Shown here: piece by piece, positions 17,549 through 26,473 of the stretch
Numbering within the stretch: the stretch's first letter is position 1
How the letters are laid out: every line of letters begins with the position of its first letter
NCBI GenBank assembly: GCA_021772615.1
Contig: JAJFLQ010000151.1
Location: forward strand, 1 to 47,693
Direction: 5' to 3'
DNA length: 47,693 bases
Origin: Verrucomicrobiota bacterium
Lineage (GTDB): Bacteria > Verrucomicrobiota > Lentisphaeria > JABSQK01 > JAJFLO01
The notes under the pieces: model-generated
What the model saw: the letters and a program-made list of their open reading frames with translations, nothing else
The model's database searches: none
What the model was told of the DNA's origin: nothing
Translations under genes and position numbers: made by a program

Positions 17549-18772
17549 ATGAGCGGACGACAGCGTATCACCGACACCGAACGGCATCGTGACAGTCGCC
17601 GTACGGACTTATTGCGGCTCGCCGCCGCCGCCTATGTGGACGCCGCCGTTCTCGTTACCACGGCGGAGCTTGATGTGCCGGGTCCGCAGGTGCTTTACGT
17701 GAATGAAAGATTCACGGCCATGACCGGTTACGCGCCGGACGATATCCTGGGAAAAACGCCGCGCATACTTCAGGGACCCAGGACCGACCGTCGTACACTG
17801 GATCGGCTGCGTGCCGATCTGTCGAGTGGCAATGCATTTCGGGGACGTGCGGTAAATTACCGCCGTGACGGTACGGAGTTTGAACTCGAATGGATCGCAG
17901 ATTCGGTTCGCGATGAGTCGGGGCGCATTACTCATTACATCGCTGTCCAACGTGATATATCCGGACAAACTGCCGCGAAAAAAAAATTGACTGGTGTTGC
18001 CGACGATCTTCATGATACTTCCGAACGATTGTTGGCTGCAACTGCAGCGCTCGAAGCGGCCGAACGTCGGCTGGCGCAACAGGAGCGGCTTGACGCCATG
18101 GAAGAGTTGATCGCGGGTTTCACCCACGACATTAATAACGCTGTTGCGCCTGTGGTCGGTTTTCTGGAACTCATGGAGTGCGAGCCCGAGCTTTCATCCA
18201 GATTACGCAGCCGTGCCGGCGATGTTCGTGTGAGCACGGAATTTGCCGTCACGCTTATTGACCGCCTTCAGAAAATAATACAGACGGACGCGGACACGCA
18301 GCCGCGTGGCTTTGTGGATTTGTGTGACCTCGTCCGAAATGCGCCGAGAATGGCCGCCGTAAGGCGTCAGTATGCCGAGGCAGATGGCGAAGTCCGGGTC
18401 GACCTGAAACTGGACGTCGGCACAGCAGTATTTGGCGATGCCGTCGAGATGCTGCAGCTACTCAGCAATCTGGTAAACAATGCTGTAGAGGCCATGCCAT
18501 TTGGCGGCACTATAACAGTGGCGGTGGAAAAACGTGTAGACAGGGCTTTCCTGCAGATCACGGACACCGGCTGTGGGATGTCGTCGGTCATTCTACGACG
18601 GTGTTTCGAACCGTATTACACCACGAAATCCAAGGGACACGGTTTTGGACTCAGCGTGTGCCGCGGCATTGTCAGGCGTATCGGTGGTGATATTGCGGTG
18701 CAATCGCAACTCGGAAAAGGCACGTCCTTTGTGATCCAGCTTCCGCTTGCACGCATATCAGCGGGCGAGTAG
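17549..18772 (+). CDS. PAS sensor histidine kinase (LOV-like PAS lacking the photoactive Cys)
   Basis: The protein has an N-terminal PAS domain (about 25-145), a helical linker, an H-box with FTHDINNAVAPVVGFLE, and an HATPase_c domain (NLVNNAVEAM, DTGCGMS, GHGFGLSVCRGIV). The PAS domain resembles LOV sensors (GKTPRILQGPRTDRRTL), but the cysteine of the NCRFLQG motif is replaced by Pro, so the classic flavin-cysteinyl photocycle is not possible. It has no membrane helix. I chose ATG 17549 because AAGGA lies 11 bases upstream; a GTG at 17501 is also in frame. The gene follows apbE by 90 bases. No response regulator lies next to it, so it is an orphan kinase. Its end overlaps the convergent stress gene by 15 bases. 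Confidence 0.87.
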   Translation: MSGRQRITDTERHRDSRRTDLLRLAAAAYVDAAVLVTTAELDVPGPQVLYVNERFTAMTGYAPDDILGKTPRILQGPRTDRRTLDRLRADLSSGNAFRGRAVNYRRDGTEFELEWIADSVRDESGRITHYIAVQRDISGQTAAKKKLTGVADDLHDTSERLLAATAALEAAERRLAQQERLDAMEELIAGFTHDINNAVAPVVGFLELMECEPELSSRLRSRAGDVRVSTEFAVTLIDRLQKIIQTDADTQPRGFVDLCDLVRNAPRMAAVRRQYAEADGEVRVDLKLDVGTAVFGDAVEMLQLLSNLVNNAVEAMPFGGTITVAVEKRVDRAFLQITDTGCGMSSVILRRCFEPYYTTKSKGHGFGLSVCRGIVRRIGGDIAVQSQLGKGTSFVIQLPLARISAGE

Positions 18773-19588
18773 CACCGGTCCCCGAAGCTTGTGAATCAGG
18801 TGCACGGATATGGTTCCCAGCAACAGTTCGCGCAGGGTTCGTGTGTGACCGGTGGCGCCGATTGCGCAGATTGTGGCAAGCGGATCGAGTCGGCAGCGGT
18901 CGATCAAAACCGCCTCCGGATCGCCTTCTACCAGCTGAGTGACCGTGGTACCGACCTCCTGGATAGTGCAGTCTTCTGTCGTTCCGCGAGGTACGGCGTG
19001 TACCGGATCCACGAGAATCTCGGGAAAAACCCGGCTCAGCACTGCCGCCCACGATGCAGCCGAATGTGCAGGTTCTCCGGAATTTACGCCAATAACGAGT
19101 TTTCGCGGCGGTTCGAATGCTTCCGGCACGATCAGGCAAGAGCAATCCGCATGGCGAATGGCGCGCTCTCCCTCGCCGCCAAGCAGATGGCCGCCGAACT
19201 GCGAGTGGTCGCCGCGTCGACCCACGATCAGGAGGTCGGCGCGCGCCGCAAGCGATTTGAGCTTTTCATGAATGACGCCGTCGACGAGGCTTAATGTCGG
19301 CTGAAGGCCCTGAGCTTCACACACCGTCTTTCCGGCGCTGAGAATGTTGCGCCCCCTCTCTTCCATGAAGTTCTGGTAATTCTCGTAGGTGTGGTCCGGC
19401 GGTGCAGCGCCGAGAGCAGAGGACAGCTCGGCGAAAAACGCCGTGCTCAGATAACGGTGTTCGAGGATGTGGACGAGCGTGACGTGGGCGCCGGTCTTGT
19501 GGCCAATGCGCGCACCCCAGTTCGCCGCGCTGAGCGCGTGGCGCGAGTTGTCCATGGCGACAATGATTTCGGAAGGTTCTTTGGTCAT
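18758..19588 (-). CDS. Universal stress protein, tandem UspA domains
   Basis: The 276-residue cytoplasmic protein contains two UspA-type domains. The first (about 5-160) has EIIVAMDNSRHALSAANWG, DLLIVGRRGDHSQFGGHLLGG and CSCLIVP; the second (about 165-276) has KLVIGVNSGEPAHSAASWA and ends ELLLGTISVHLIHKLRGPVLLAR. The first domain keeps the G-2x-G-9x-G-type nucleotide-binding pattern more clearly than the second, where GATGHTRTLRELLLG serves. I chose ATG 19588 because the residues upstream (TTG start at 19678) do not belong to the domain. No clear ribosome site is seen. It converges on and overlaps the histidine kinase gene. Confidence 0.88.
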   Translation of the reverse strand: MTKEPSEIIVAMDNSRHALSAANWGARIGHKTGAHVTLVHILEHRYLSTAFFAELSSALGAAPPDHTYENYQNFMEERGRNILSAGKTVCEAQGLQPTLSLVDGVIHEKLKSLAARADLLIVGRRGDHSQFGGHLLGGEGERAIRHADCSCLIVPEAFEPPRKLVIGVNSGEPAHSAASWAAVLSRVFPEILVDPVHAVPRGTTEDCTIQEVGTTVTQLVEGDPEAVLIDRCRLDPLATICAIGATGHTRTLRELLLGTISVHLIHKLRGPVLLAR

Positions 19589-19720
19589 GTTGAACAGTAC
19601 GTTGCCACGGCCCGATTTGCTACGCCGTAATGCCGGATTCACGTTTATGATGGACGGTACCTGCACGAACAGCGGCAAGCCGCGGTCCGACAGGCTGCCA
19701 GCGGCAGGCCATTTGCGCCG

Positions 19721-21892
19721 TCATCGGGATTCGTCGGTTGCTGTTGGTGTGTGTTGTTCGAACGCCGAGTGCTTTTTTAATATTACCGCTACGTTCTTCC
19801 GTACGTGCTTATCTCCGGGAAACTGTTTTTTCGCTGCCAGAGCGACGGGATAGGCGTCCTCGTACCGTTGCAATTTGTCGTAGACCGTCAGAAGATTTTG
19901 TACGCTGGTCTTGCGGCCGGGGTCGACTTCTAGCGCCTGTTTGTAGGCGATGATCGCTTTATCAAGGTCCCCGGATACCTGTTGTGCCCAACCCAGATGT
20001 TCCAGAGCCATCGCGTTGCGCGGCGACATCGCCAGGAACTGCTCGTAAAGCGGGATAGCCGCTTCGAATCGGCCTGCGGCCGCTTCCAGATCTGCCAGAT
20101 TCAGGAGCGCGTTGCCATACCGAGGTTTGATCGCAATAGATTTCCTGAAGCACTGTGCAGCTGCCTCCGTGTCGCCGGATTGGGAGTACAACGTGCCGAG
20201 ATTATTCAACGCATCGACATAATCCGGTTGCTGCTCGAGGGCCAGTTTGTAATAGCGAATTGCCTGGTCGATGTTACCCAACTCACGCCAGGCATTGGCG
20301 ATATTGAACAACGCGTGAACGTACGTCGGATCAATTTCCACGACACGGCTGTAATACACGATCGCCTTTTCCGCCTCGCCGCGACGATTCCGGATCGATC
20401 CGAGGTGATTCAGGACATCGACATTTTTCGGTTCCAGTAGATGCGCCGTTTCGAAATGGCGAATGGCGCCATCAAGGTCGTCGATCTTTAACAGGGCTTT
20501 CCCCAGACTCACGTGCGCATCGGCGTATTCCGCATCGAGTTCGACCGCATTTCGGTATTGCACAAGGGCGTTTTCCGGATCGCCGGCTTTGGCATATGCA
20601 AAACCGAGGTTGTGCGCTGCCCGCGCCTTTCCAGGCGCCTTTGACACGGCGTCGCCCCAGAGCGAGACCGGTGTCTTCCAGACGAGATTCCTGCGATGCG
20701 CTGCTGCCGCGTGTGATACGGTCACCGCAGCGAGGGCGATGTATGCCGTCCTGGGGCTCGACTGCAGAAGCTGGAAACACAGGTGTACGACTATCAGCAC
20801 GGCCCCGGGCATCGCGAGATACATACGATGCTCGTTGACAGGATACAAACTGTCGACGACAAACGATTCTACCGAGAGCGCAACGAACATCCACAGGATG
20901 CCGAATGTAAGAATGTGATCGCGTCGCCAACTGCGACAGGCGACGAAAACGAGGATGCCGATGACAATGACCGTCCCGATCTGCGCGGGATGAAACGCAC
21001 CTGGACGCAGGTCCATGTCATAATCCAGATTCTGATTGACCGGCAGCAGCAGGAGCTTGACATATCGCACGATCGCTCTGAGAGCTGCGAAAATGTATTC
21101 ACCGCGCGACAGGTCTGTGGTCGGGCTGCTGCCGGTACTAATTCCGGTAACCGCAATGACCGCGGCGGCAGATAGTACCATCGCGACCGCTGCCAGCAGA
21201 AAGTACGGCAATGTTCGCGGGTGTGCCGGGTTGCGCAAAAGGACAAATTCTATCACCAGGATGGCTAGTGGAAAAGACGCAGCATTTTGCTTTGACAGGA
21301 TTCCAGCCGCTCCGAAGAAAAGCACAAGAACAAACCACGGCAGCGCAGTGGATCGCAGCCCGCCGGAATGCATCGCGAGGCGTCCGCGAATATAACAGCA
21401 CATGGCGAGCACATAAAACAAGGCGGCGAGTACAGTCATACGCTGGACGATGTATGTCACGGCCTGGGTCTGGATTGGGTGCACAACAAAAATCAGTGCT
21501 GTGAAACCGGCGATTGGTGCGATCGCGCGTACCCGCCCCTGGTCCCGGATCCCCGGCGTTTGCAACACCATGCAGATAAAGGCATAGACCGCGATTCCGG
21601 CCAGGCTGTGAAACAGCAGATTCGCCATATGGTAGCCGAACAGCTGGTATTCATGAAGATAGTAGTTGATGGCGAGCGTGAGATACGCAACCGCGCGGCC
21701 GTTGATCTTCGTCCACATTGCCTTCGCGGTGAACGCCTTGAGATCGCGAATCTTCTCGTTATCCGTTATCGCGTGGGCATCGTCGAACTGAAATGCGCAA
21801 TCGAAGCTGTTCGCATATGTCAGGACTGCGGCTGCGCAGATCACGATCACCGCGACGCAGTGAACTATTCGACTGTGAGTGTGTACGTTCAT
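19721..21892 (-). CDS. GT-C type membrane protein with TPR repeats (TMTC-like)
   Basis: This 723-residue protein shares the layout of the product of 8618-10423: a membrane part of about ten helices (about 12-400) and a TPR array (about 415-700, with about eight 34-residue units such as VQYRNAVELDAEYADAHVSLG). The first loop has FQFDDAHAIT and the helices include VHPIQTQAVTYIVQRM, matching the WDDD and VHPVHVESVAWI motifs of the paralogue. Its ATG start is clear. By family it would be a lipid-linked sugar transferase acting at the inner membrane, with the TPR array binding a partner or substrate. The AI-2E-family gene lies upstream on the same strand with a 227-base gap in which I see no gene. 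Confidence 0.87.
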   Translation of the reverse strand: MNVHTHSRIVHCVAVIVICAAAVLTYANSFDCAFQFDDAHAITDNEKIRDLKAFTAKAMWTKINGRAVAYLTLAINYYLHEYQLFGYHMANLLFHSLAGIAVYAFICMVLQTPGIRDQGRVRAIAPIAGFTALIFVVHPIQTQAVTYIVQRMTVLAALFYVLAMCCYIRGRLAMHSGGLRSTALPWFVLVLFFGAAGILSKQNAASFPLAILVIEFVLLRNPAHPRTLPYFLLAAVAMVLSAAAVIAVTGISTGSSPTTDLSRGEYIFAALRAIVRYVKLLLLPVNQNLDYDMDLRPGAFHPAQIGTVIVIGILVFVACRSWRRDHILTFGILWMFVALSVESFVVDSLYPVNEHRMYLAMPGAVLIVVHLCFQLLQSSPRTAYIALAAVTVSHAAAAHRRNLVWKTPVSLWGDAVSKAPGKARAAHNLGFAYAKAGDPENALVQYRNAVELDAEYADAHVSLGKALLKIDDLDGAIRHFETAHLLEPKNVDVLNHLGSIRNRRGEAEKAIVYYSRVVEIDPTYVHALFNIANAWRELGNIDQAIRYYKLALEQQPDYVDALNNLGTLYSQSGDTEAAAQCFRKSIAIKPRYGNALLNLADLEAAAGRFEAAIPLYEQFLAMSPRNAMALEHLGWAQQVSGDLDKAIIAYKQALEVDPGRKTSVQNLLTVYDKLQRYEDAYPVALAAKKQFPGDKHVRKNVAVILKKHSAFEQHTPTATDESR

Positions 21893-22119
21893 GGGGTCGA
21901 ACCGAATCGTGAAAATCCGACAGCGTTCATAGCGAATGCCGCGCGGCTTGCCGGCAATGTTGTTGAATTAAGCCCTTCCTTGTCGTTCACAGCCACCGCA
22001 TGCGGGACTATGTTTGTTGCGCTGACAAGGCGCTGGAAATGCCACATTGAACTCTTCCGAGGGTCGCACTTTCATGGGGGTGGGAAAAGCCTTAACTCAA
22101 CGACATTCGGCGTGCCGGT

Positions 22120-23244
22120 CTATGACGTCGCGTTGCCGACGACAGTTGCTGATTCGAAGCCGGTAAGTATGCGCTGGTAGTAGGCGAGGAACAGACATGT
22201 CATCGGTATCGCAATGACCAACCCCAGAAAGCCGAGCAGCTTGCCCCAGACTGAAATAGAGAGAAGAATCATGGCCGGACTCAGACCTGTGAGTGACCCC
22301 ATGATTCGTGGCGTGAGCAAGGCGTCCTGAATGATCTGAACAACGATGAATACTACGATTACCGAACCCAGAATGACCCAGAAGCTGGCGCCGGTCTCCA
22401 GCGACTTCATTAATGCGAGGCCGGCCGCGGGTACGAGACCGATGATCTGCAGATAGGGTACCATATTTAACAACCCGAGGAGTATGCCCAGCAAAATTCC
22501 CATTGGCAGACCGATTATCGAGAACCCGACCGCGAAGCAGATAGCAACAATCGCCGCGACCAGCGCTTGCGCCCGGAAATACCGATTCATCGCCTGGTCG
22601 AATGCGGTCAAAAATTCCAAAACCGGTTTGCGGAATGCCGGCGGCAGCAGATCTTCCCATTCTTTTTTGACCTTGTCATAGTCCAGAAGAAGAAAAATAA
22701 TATAAAGCAGAATCACGAACATCCCGACCATTCCAAAGAGCAAACTTGCGGTACCGGAGATGATGTCGAGCGCCTTCGGCAGCACCTTTCGTGCTGCATT
22801 CTGCAGGAATGCCCAGAACTGCGCTTCGTGTACGAGATCTGCCAACCGTTGGCGCGAGATGTTCTCCTTGATCGATTCGACCAGGCGCGGCGGCAGAATT
22901 TCAGCGGCGCGCTGCTTGTAGTCATTATCCTCGGCAAAACGCTTCAGGAGCACTCCGGTATTGGACACCTCGCTTACCATCATCGGGATCAGGATGAGGC
23001 CCGCGCCGACTACGATTGTAAGCACGCCTGACAATACAATGAAAATGGCGGCGCCCCGATGCCGCACGCGCCGTTGCGTCAAGCATACAAGTGGATGGAG
23101 CAGATATGCAATCAAGAATGCGATCGCAAACGGAACCAGGACTTCACTGAGGTAGCCCAACAACCAGATGATTCCGGCAATCGAGGCAAGTGTTAAACCA
23201 ATTCGTACCAGACGATCGATTGTGTAGGGTGTGGTCGTTGTCAT
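22120..23244 (-). CDS. AI-2E/PerM family membrane transporter
   Basis: The product is a polytopic inner-membrane protein of about 374 residues with seven or eight helices and a hydrophilic loop (about 60-145) between early helices, the usual AI-2E exporter (UPF0118/PerM) plan. The C-terminal part with GLPMGILLGILLGLLNMVPYLQ, QIIQDALLTPRIMGSLTGLSP and ILLSISVWGKLLGFLGLVIAIP is diagnostic. Members include autoinducer-2 exporters and Na+/H+ antiporters, so the substrate cannot be stated. I chose ATG 23244 over a TTG seven codons upstream. It is followed on the same strand by the TPR membrane protein gene. Confidence 0.9.
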   Translation of the reverse strand: MTTTTPYTIDRLVRIGLTLASIAGIIWLLGYLSEVLVPFAIAFLIAYLLHPLVCLTQRRVRHRGAAIFIVLSGVLTIVVGAGLILIPMMVSEVSNTGVLLKRFAEDNDYKQRAAEILPPRLVESIKENISRQRLADLVHEAQFWAFLQNAARKVLPKALDIISGTASLLFGMVGMFVILLYIIFLLLDYDKVKKEWEDLLPPAFRKPVLEFLTAFDQAMNRYFRAQALVAAIVAICFAVGFSIIGLPMGILLGILLGLLNMVPYLQIIGLVPAAGLALMKSLETGASFWVILGSVIVVFIVVQIIQDALLTPRIMGSLTGLSPAMILLSISVWGKLLGFLGLVIAIPMTCLFLAYYQRILTGFESATVVGNATS

Positions 23245-23384
23245 TGGTGGGAATGTGGCAGGCAAGTCAATGACGCGAGGCTTGATCGTGTCGCGATGTC
23301 ATGCACCGCGTGGCGGTGTCAGCGGATTCGGAACGTCGCCGTTGTCGAGGTCGCTCCTCTTTCCACGCGGTCAAAACACATTGA

Positions 23385-24011
23385 CTATCTGCCGGTGATC
23401 CAGTCGGATTCATACCAGGATATGCCATAATGAGCGCGGATAGTAAGGCCATAGGTCTTACGAAGAAATATTTCCAGTTCTTTGAATGCCCACAGCAACG
23501 TGTGATACGACTCGTCCTCGGCGACTTCAATAATGCCGCCGCGCTTCTCTAAATGTGCGATTTGAAGCATGTATGCCACGCGCTGCAATACAAGCAGAAA
23601 CAAGATGTGTATCGAATTCATTTTGCCGATTTCCGCGAGGAAACTTGCGTGTCGCGAGCGAATGAAATCGCTATCGTTCTTTTGTGCGATATCGATGTTT
23701 CTCGCAGTTTTGATAAATTTAACGGCGCTAATCGGGTGAAGACGGATGATGTCTTCGTCCTCATCGACGATCGTTTGATGCGGAGGTATGCCGTTGACGC
23801 AATCCACGGTAAACTCGACAGCGGTACATTTACTTGTGAACGGGAGCACAAACAATGTGTGTAACGCTGCGCCAATGTTGTCGGCATTTGCCTTTTCTGT
23901 GAGAATGGACAGCTTCTCGAAGATTGCCGGATCATCGGCCTCTGCGGCAAGGTAATTCTGGGATAACTTTTCGTACTGCTTCCAGCATGATGATAATGTA
24001 CGTTTTCCCAT
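23385..24011 (-). CDS. Unrecognised 208-residue protein
   Basis: I do not recognise a family. The sequence is mainly alpha-helical and soluble: an N-terminal helical pair (SCWKQYEKLSQNYLAAEAD and FEKLSILTEKANADN), a middle segment with a DEDEDIIRL acidic run, and a helical region (NSIHILFLLVLQRVAYMLQIAHLEKRGG) that could be a buried helix. No signal peptide or motif is seen. The frame is open 56 codons further upstream, but that stretch is rich in Arg/Ser and atypical, and ATG 24011 begins the typical sequence. It lies between the permease and a small membrane protein gene, all on the minus strand with gaps over 100 bases. Confidence 0.6.
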   Translation of the reverse strand: MGKRTLSSCWKQYEKLSQNYLAAEADDPAIFEKLSILTEKANADNIGAALHTLFVLPFTSKCTAVEFTVDCVNGIPPHQTIVDEDEDIIRLHPISAVKFIKTARNIDIAQKNDSDFIRSRHASFLAEIGKMNSIHILFLLVLQRVAYMLQIAHLEKRGGIIEVAEDESYHTLLWAFKELEIFLRKTYGLTIRAHYGISWYESDWITGR

Positions 24012-24258
24012 TTTCTGAGACCCTGAAACATGTTGGGTGGAAATCGAAAGTCGCCGATTGTGGGCATCCGGCGCTGCGCTCGCAGGTGGTGAGCAAAAGG
24101 TGGCTGTGGACCGCCTGCTGCCGTCACCGCCACGTCGGCTGGAACGGGAGCGCCACATCCGTATAAAGGTGTCGGGCACTCAGCCACAGCGGTGTGTCAA
24201 TCTACGGTTTGACTTGCGATTTACAAGCCGGAATATGAAAATTACGTCATCGTGAAGG

Positions 24259-24666
24259 TCATAGCGACGTGGCTGCGCGGGTGTTGGCGGAGCGAGCATC
24301 ATAGACACTCCACAAATAGACCGCTGCTGCGGACGACATTCCCGCAATGATCTGGAGCCAGGGTGCGTCCTGCAGGGCGGCAACGCCGGCTTGCAGGCCA
24401 CTGACAGCGGCCTTTCCGGAGTTCACATAGCGGAACACCCACACCACCGCAGAAACGGCGCAGTAGGATGATGCGGCAAGAAATAGAACAAGGTGCAAGA
24501 CCGCCGACAGAAGTCGTCCCGTGAGCAACTGCCCCAGGCCCGGACATATCGCGCTCGCTACACGTGGCGACCACGCTACGCGCTGTGATGGTGAAACGGA
24601 AAAAGGTTGTATCGGCGGGAACGGCTTGTGCGTCACGGGGCGTGATCTCCGGTGAATCGCTGACAT
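24259..24666 (-). CDS. Small membrane protein with PGLGQ motif
   Basis: The 135-residue product has a polar N-terminus, then SAICPGLGQLLTGRLLSAVLHLVLFLAASSYCAV, with two or three membrane helices (about 36-50, 52-76 and 100-120). The PGLGQ-x-TGR motif is common in small integral membrane proteins of the TM2-like or DUF5683-like type, often of unknown role. The ATG at 24666 lacks a ribosome site; a GTG ten codons later follows CGGAG and could be the true start. A promoter candidate lies just upstream on the same strand. Confidence 0.6.
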   Translation of the reverse strand: MSAIHRRSRPVTHKPFPPIQPFSVSPSQRVAWSPRVASAICPGLGQLLTGRLLSAVLHLVLFLAASSYCAVSAVVWVFRYVNSGKAAVSGLQAGVAALQDAPWLQIIAGMSSAAAVYLWSVYDARSANTRAATSL

Positions 24667-24686
24667 TCAGTTTGCATACAGGCACT

Positions 24687-24713
24687 CGTATACCTAGTGT
24701 TCCGCATTGTCAA
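24687..24713 (-). promoter_or_regulatory. Promoter candidate for the small membrane protein
   Basis: On the minus strand a perfect TTGACA (24713-24708) is followed by TATACG (24692-24687) with a 15-base spacer. The spacer is shorter than ideal. The predicted start would be about 15 bases before the ATG, which favours the later GTG start. Confidence 0.35.
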
Positions 24714-24784
24714 TGATGTGATCACAAATGACCCACACCAGGAGGCACAGTGAAGCTGGAAATTCGGTATCGGGAGGTAATATA

Positions 24785-26293
24785 ATGACGGACGACGAAT
24801 GCTACGCATCGCTGTTGCAGCACCACAGGCAGACCGCAGCGTTTCGATCATGCCAGTCGGTGTTGCACTGGGATCGGGAAACATATATGCCCCGCGCTGC
24901 GGCAGGCTATCGGGCCGAACAGGTGTCGGCATTGGCGGGTTTGGTTCACACACGCGATACCGATGAACGCGTCGGCGTCTGGCTGGCTCAGTCCGAAGCG
25001 GCGGCTGGCGGACGGTCCTCAGCGGAGGCAACAAACATCCGCGAGTGGCGGCGCGCTTACGATCGACTGGTGAAGGTGCCGCAGTCGCTGGTTGAAGAAA
25101 CAGCGCGCGTGACGTCGATGGCGAATCAGGCCTGGATCGATGCTCGGGAGCATTCGGATTTCACATCATTCAGCCCATGGTTGCAGCAGATCGTGCAGCT
25201 AAAGTGCGACTACGCGCGTTGCATTGATGACGGGTCCGAATTGTACGATGTACTGCTTGACGATTACGAGCCGGGGCTGAAAGCCGCTGCCGTTGCCGCT
25301 GTGTTCGATGAATTACGAACGCCTCTGGCAGAACTGGTCGGCCGCATCACGTCTGTTGCTGCGCCGCACGGAGATGCTGTGAATGCTTCCCCGGTAGCCG
25401 CCGATACGCAACGTGCATTTGCTGTGGATTTGGCAGGCAAATTGGGATTTGATCTTCAATCCGGCAGGATCGACACGGTCGTTCACCCGTTTTGTACAAC
25501 GCTCGGACCGAATGACGTACGTGTGACGACGCGATGGGACGAAAACGATATCGCGGTGGGCTTGTTCGGCGTGATCCACGAGGTCGGCCACGGTCTCTAT
25601 GAGCAAGGGTTACCTGCCAAGCATTGGGGAACGCCTGCCGGTTCTGCGGTATCGCTTGGTATCCATGAATCGCAGTCCAGACTGTGGGAAAATCACGTTG
25701 CCCGCAGCCAGCCGTTCTGGCGCTATTTCTTTCCTGAGATCAAAAAACGATGCGGGACTGCACTCGATCAAATCGGTGAAGACGCCTTTGTGAAAGCTAT
25801 CAACCATGTCGCGCCGTCGTTTATCAGGGTAGAAGCGGATGAAGTAACGTACACGCTGCATATTATCTTGCGCTTCGAGATCGAGCGGGCGCTTGTGTCG
25901 GGAGCGCTCGCCGTCGACGACGTGCCGGCAGCATGGAATGAGACGTTTCGCGATTTACTGGGACCCACTGTACCGAATGATGCCCACGGCTGCCTTCAGG
26001 ACGTTCACTGGTCCCTTGGTTGCATCGGCTATTTCCCGACATACGCATTGGGAAATCTTTATGCTGCCCAGTTTTATGATGCGGCCGCCAACGATATCGG
26101 TAATTTGGACGAGCAGACTGCGGCGGGTGATTTCACCGCCTTGCTTGCCTGGCTCCGCAAGCATATCCATGCTGTCGGCATGACTCACCGTAGCGCCGAT
26201 CTCGTGCGCACGGTCACGGGTACCGATCTCTCCGCCCGCAGCTATCTCAATTATCTGCGTGCAAAATACGGCAGTATCGCGCCAAATCACTGA
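24785..26293 (+). CDS. M32 family metallocarboxypeptidase (Taq type)
   Basis: This cytoplasmic zinc enzyme removes C-terminal residues from peptides. The catalytic motif HEVGH lies at residues 265-269, with the third zinc ligand in GIHESQSRLWEN downstream, both family hallmarks. Other typical segments are CQSVLHWDRETYMP near the start, DDYEPGLK in the middle, and the C-terminal DVHWSLGCIGYFPTYALGNLYAAQ. The 502-residue length is standard. I chose ATG 24785, which follows a strong ribosome site GGGAGG by seven bases; an upstream ATG at 24728 has no such site in the right place. The gene stands alone between minus-strand genes. Confidence 0.95.
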   Translation: MTDDECYASLLQHHRQTAAFRSCQSVLHWDRETYMPRAAAGYRAEQVSALAGLVHTRDTDERVGVWLAQSEAAAGGRSSAEATNIREWRRAYDRLVKVPQSLVEETARVTSMANQAWIDAREHSDFTSFSPWLQQIVQLKCDYARCIDDGSELYDVLLDDYEPGLKAAAVAAVFDELRTPLAELVGRITSVAAPHGDAVNASPVAADTQRAFAVDLAGKLGFDLQSGRIDTVVHPFCTTLGPNDVRVTTRWDENDIAVGLFGVIHEVGHGLYEQGLPAKHWGTPAGSAVSLGIHESQSRLWENHVARSQPFWRYFFPEIKKRCGTALDQIGEDAFVKAINHVAPSFIRVEADEVTYTLHIILRFEIERALVSGALAVDDVPAAWNETFRDLLGPTVPNDAHGCLQDVHWSLGCIGYFPTYALGNLYAAQFYDAAANDIGNLDEQTAAGDFTALLAWLRKHIHAVGMTHRSADLVRTVTGTDLSARSYLNYLRAKYGSIAPNH

Positions 26294-26473
26294 TACCCGG
26301 GTGATCTTGAAGCGGCTGGTGATCAGCCCGACTTGTCAGGCGTCATGTGCGTCGATACAATCGGATTTCAGAATTTACGACTTTGGTAATTCGACGTTGT
26401 GGTTTGTTTGCCATATGATGCCTGCGATCAGGGATTTCTTCTTGTTCCAACCCCGCGTACGTACAGGGTCATG

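Noticed and set aside
24717..24726. TGTGATCACA, resembling a CRP site
   Set aside because: CRP sites need a six-base gap between TGTGA and TCACA; here the halves touch.
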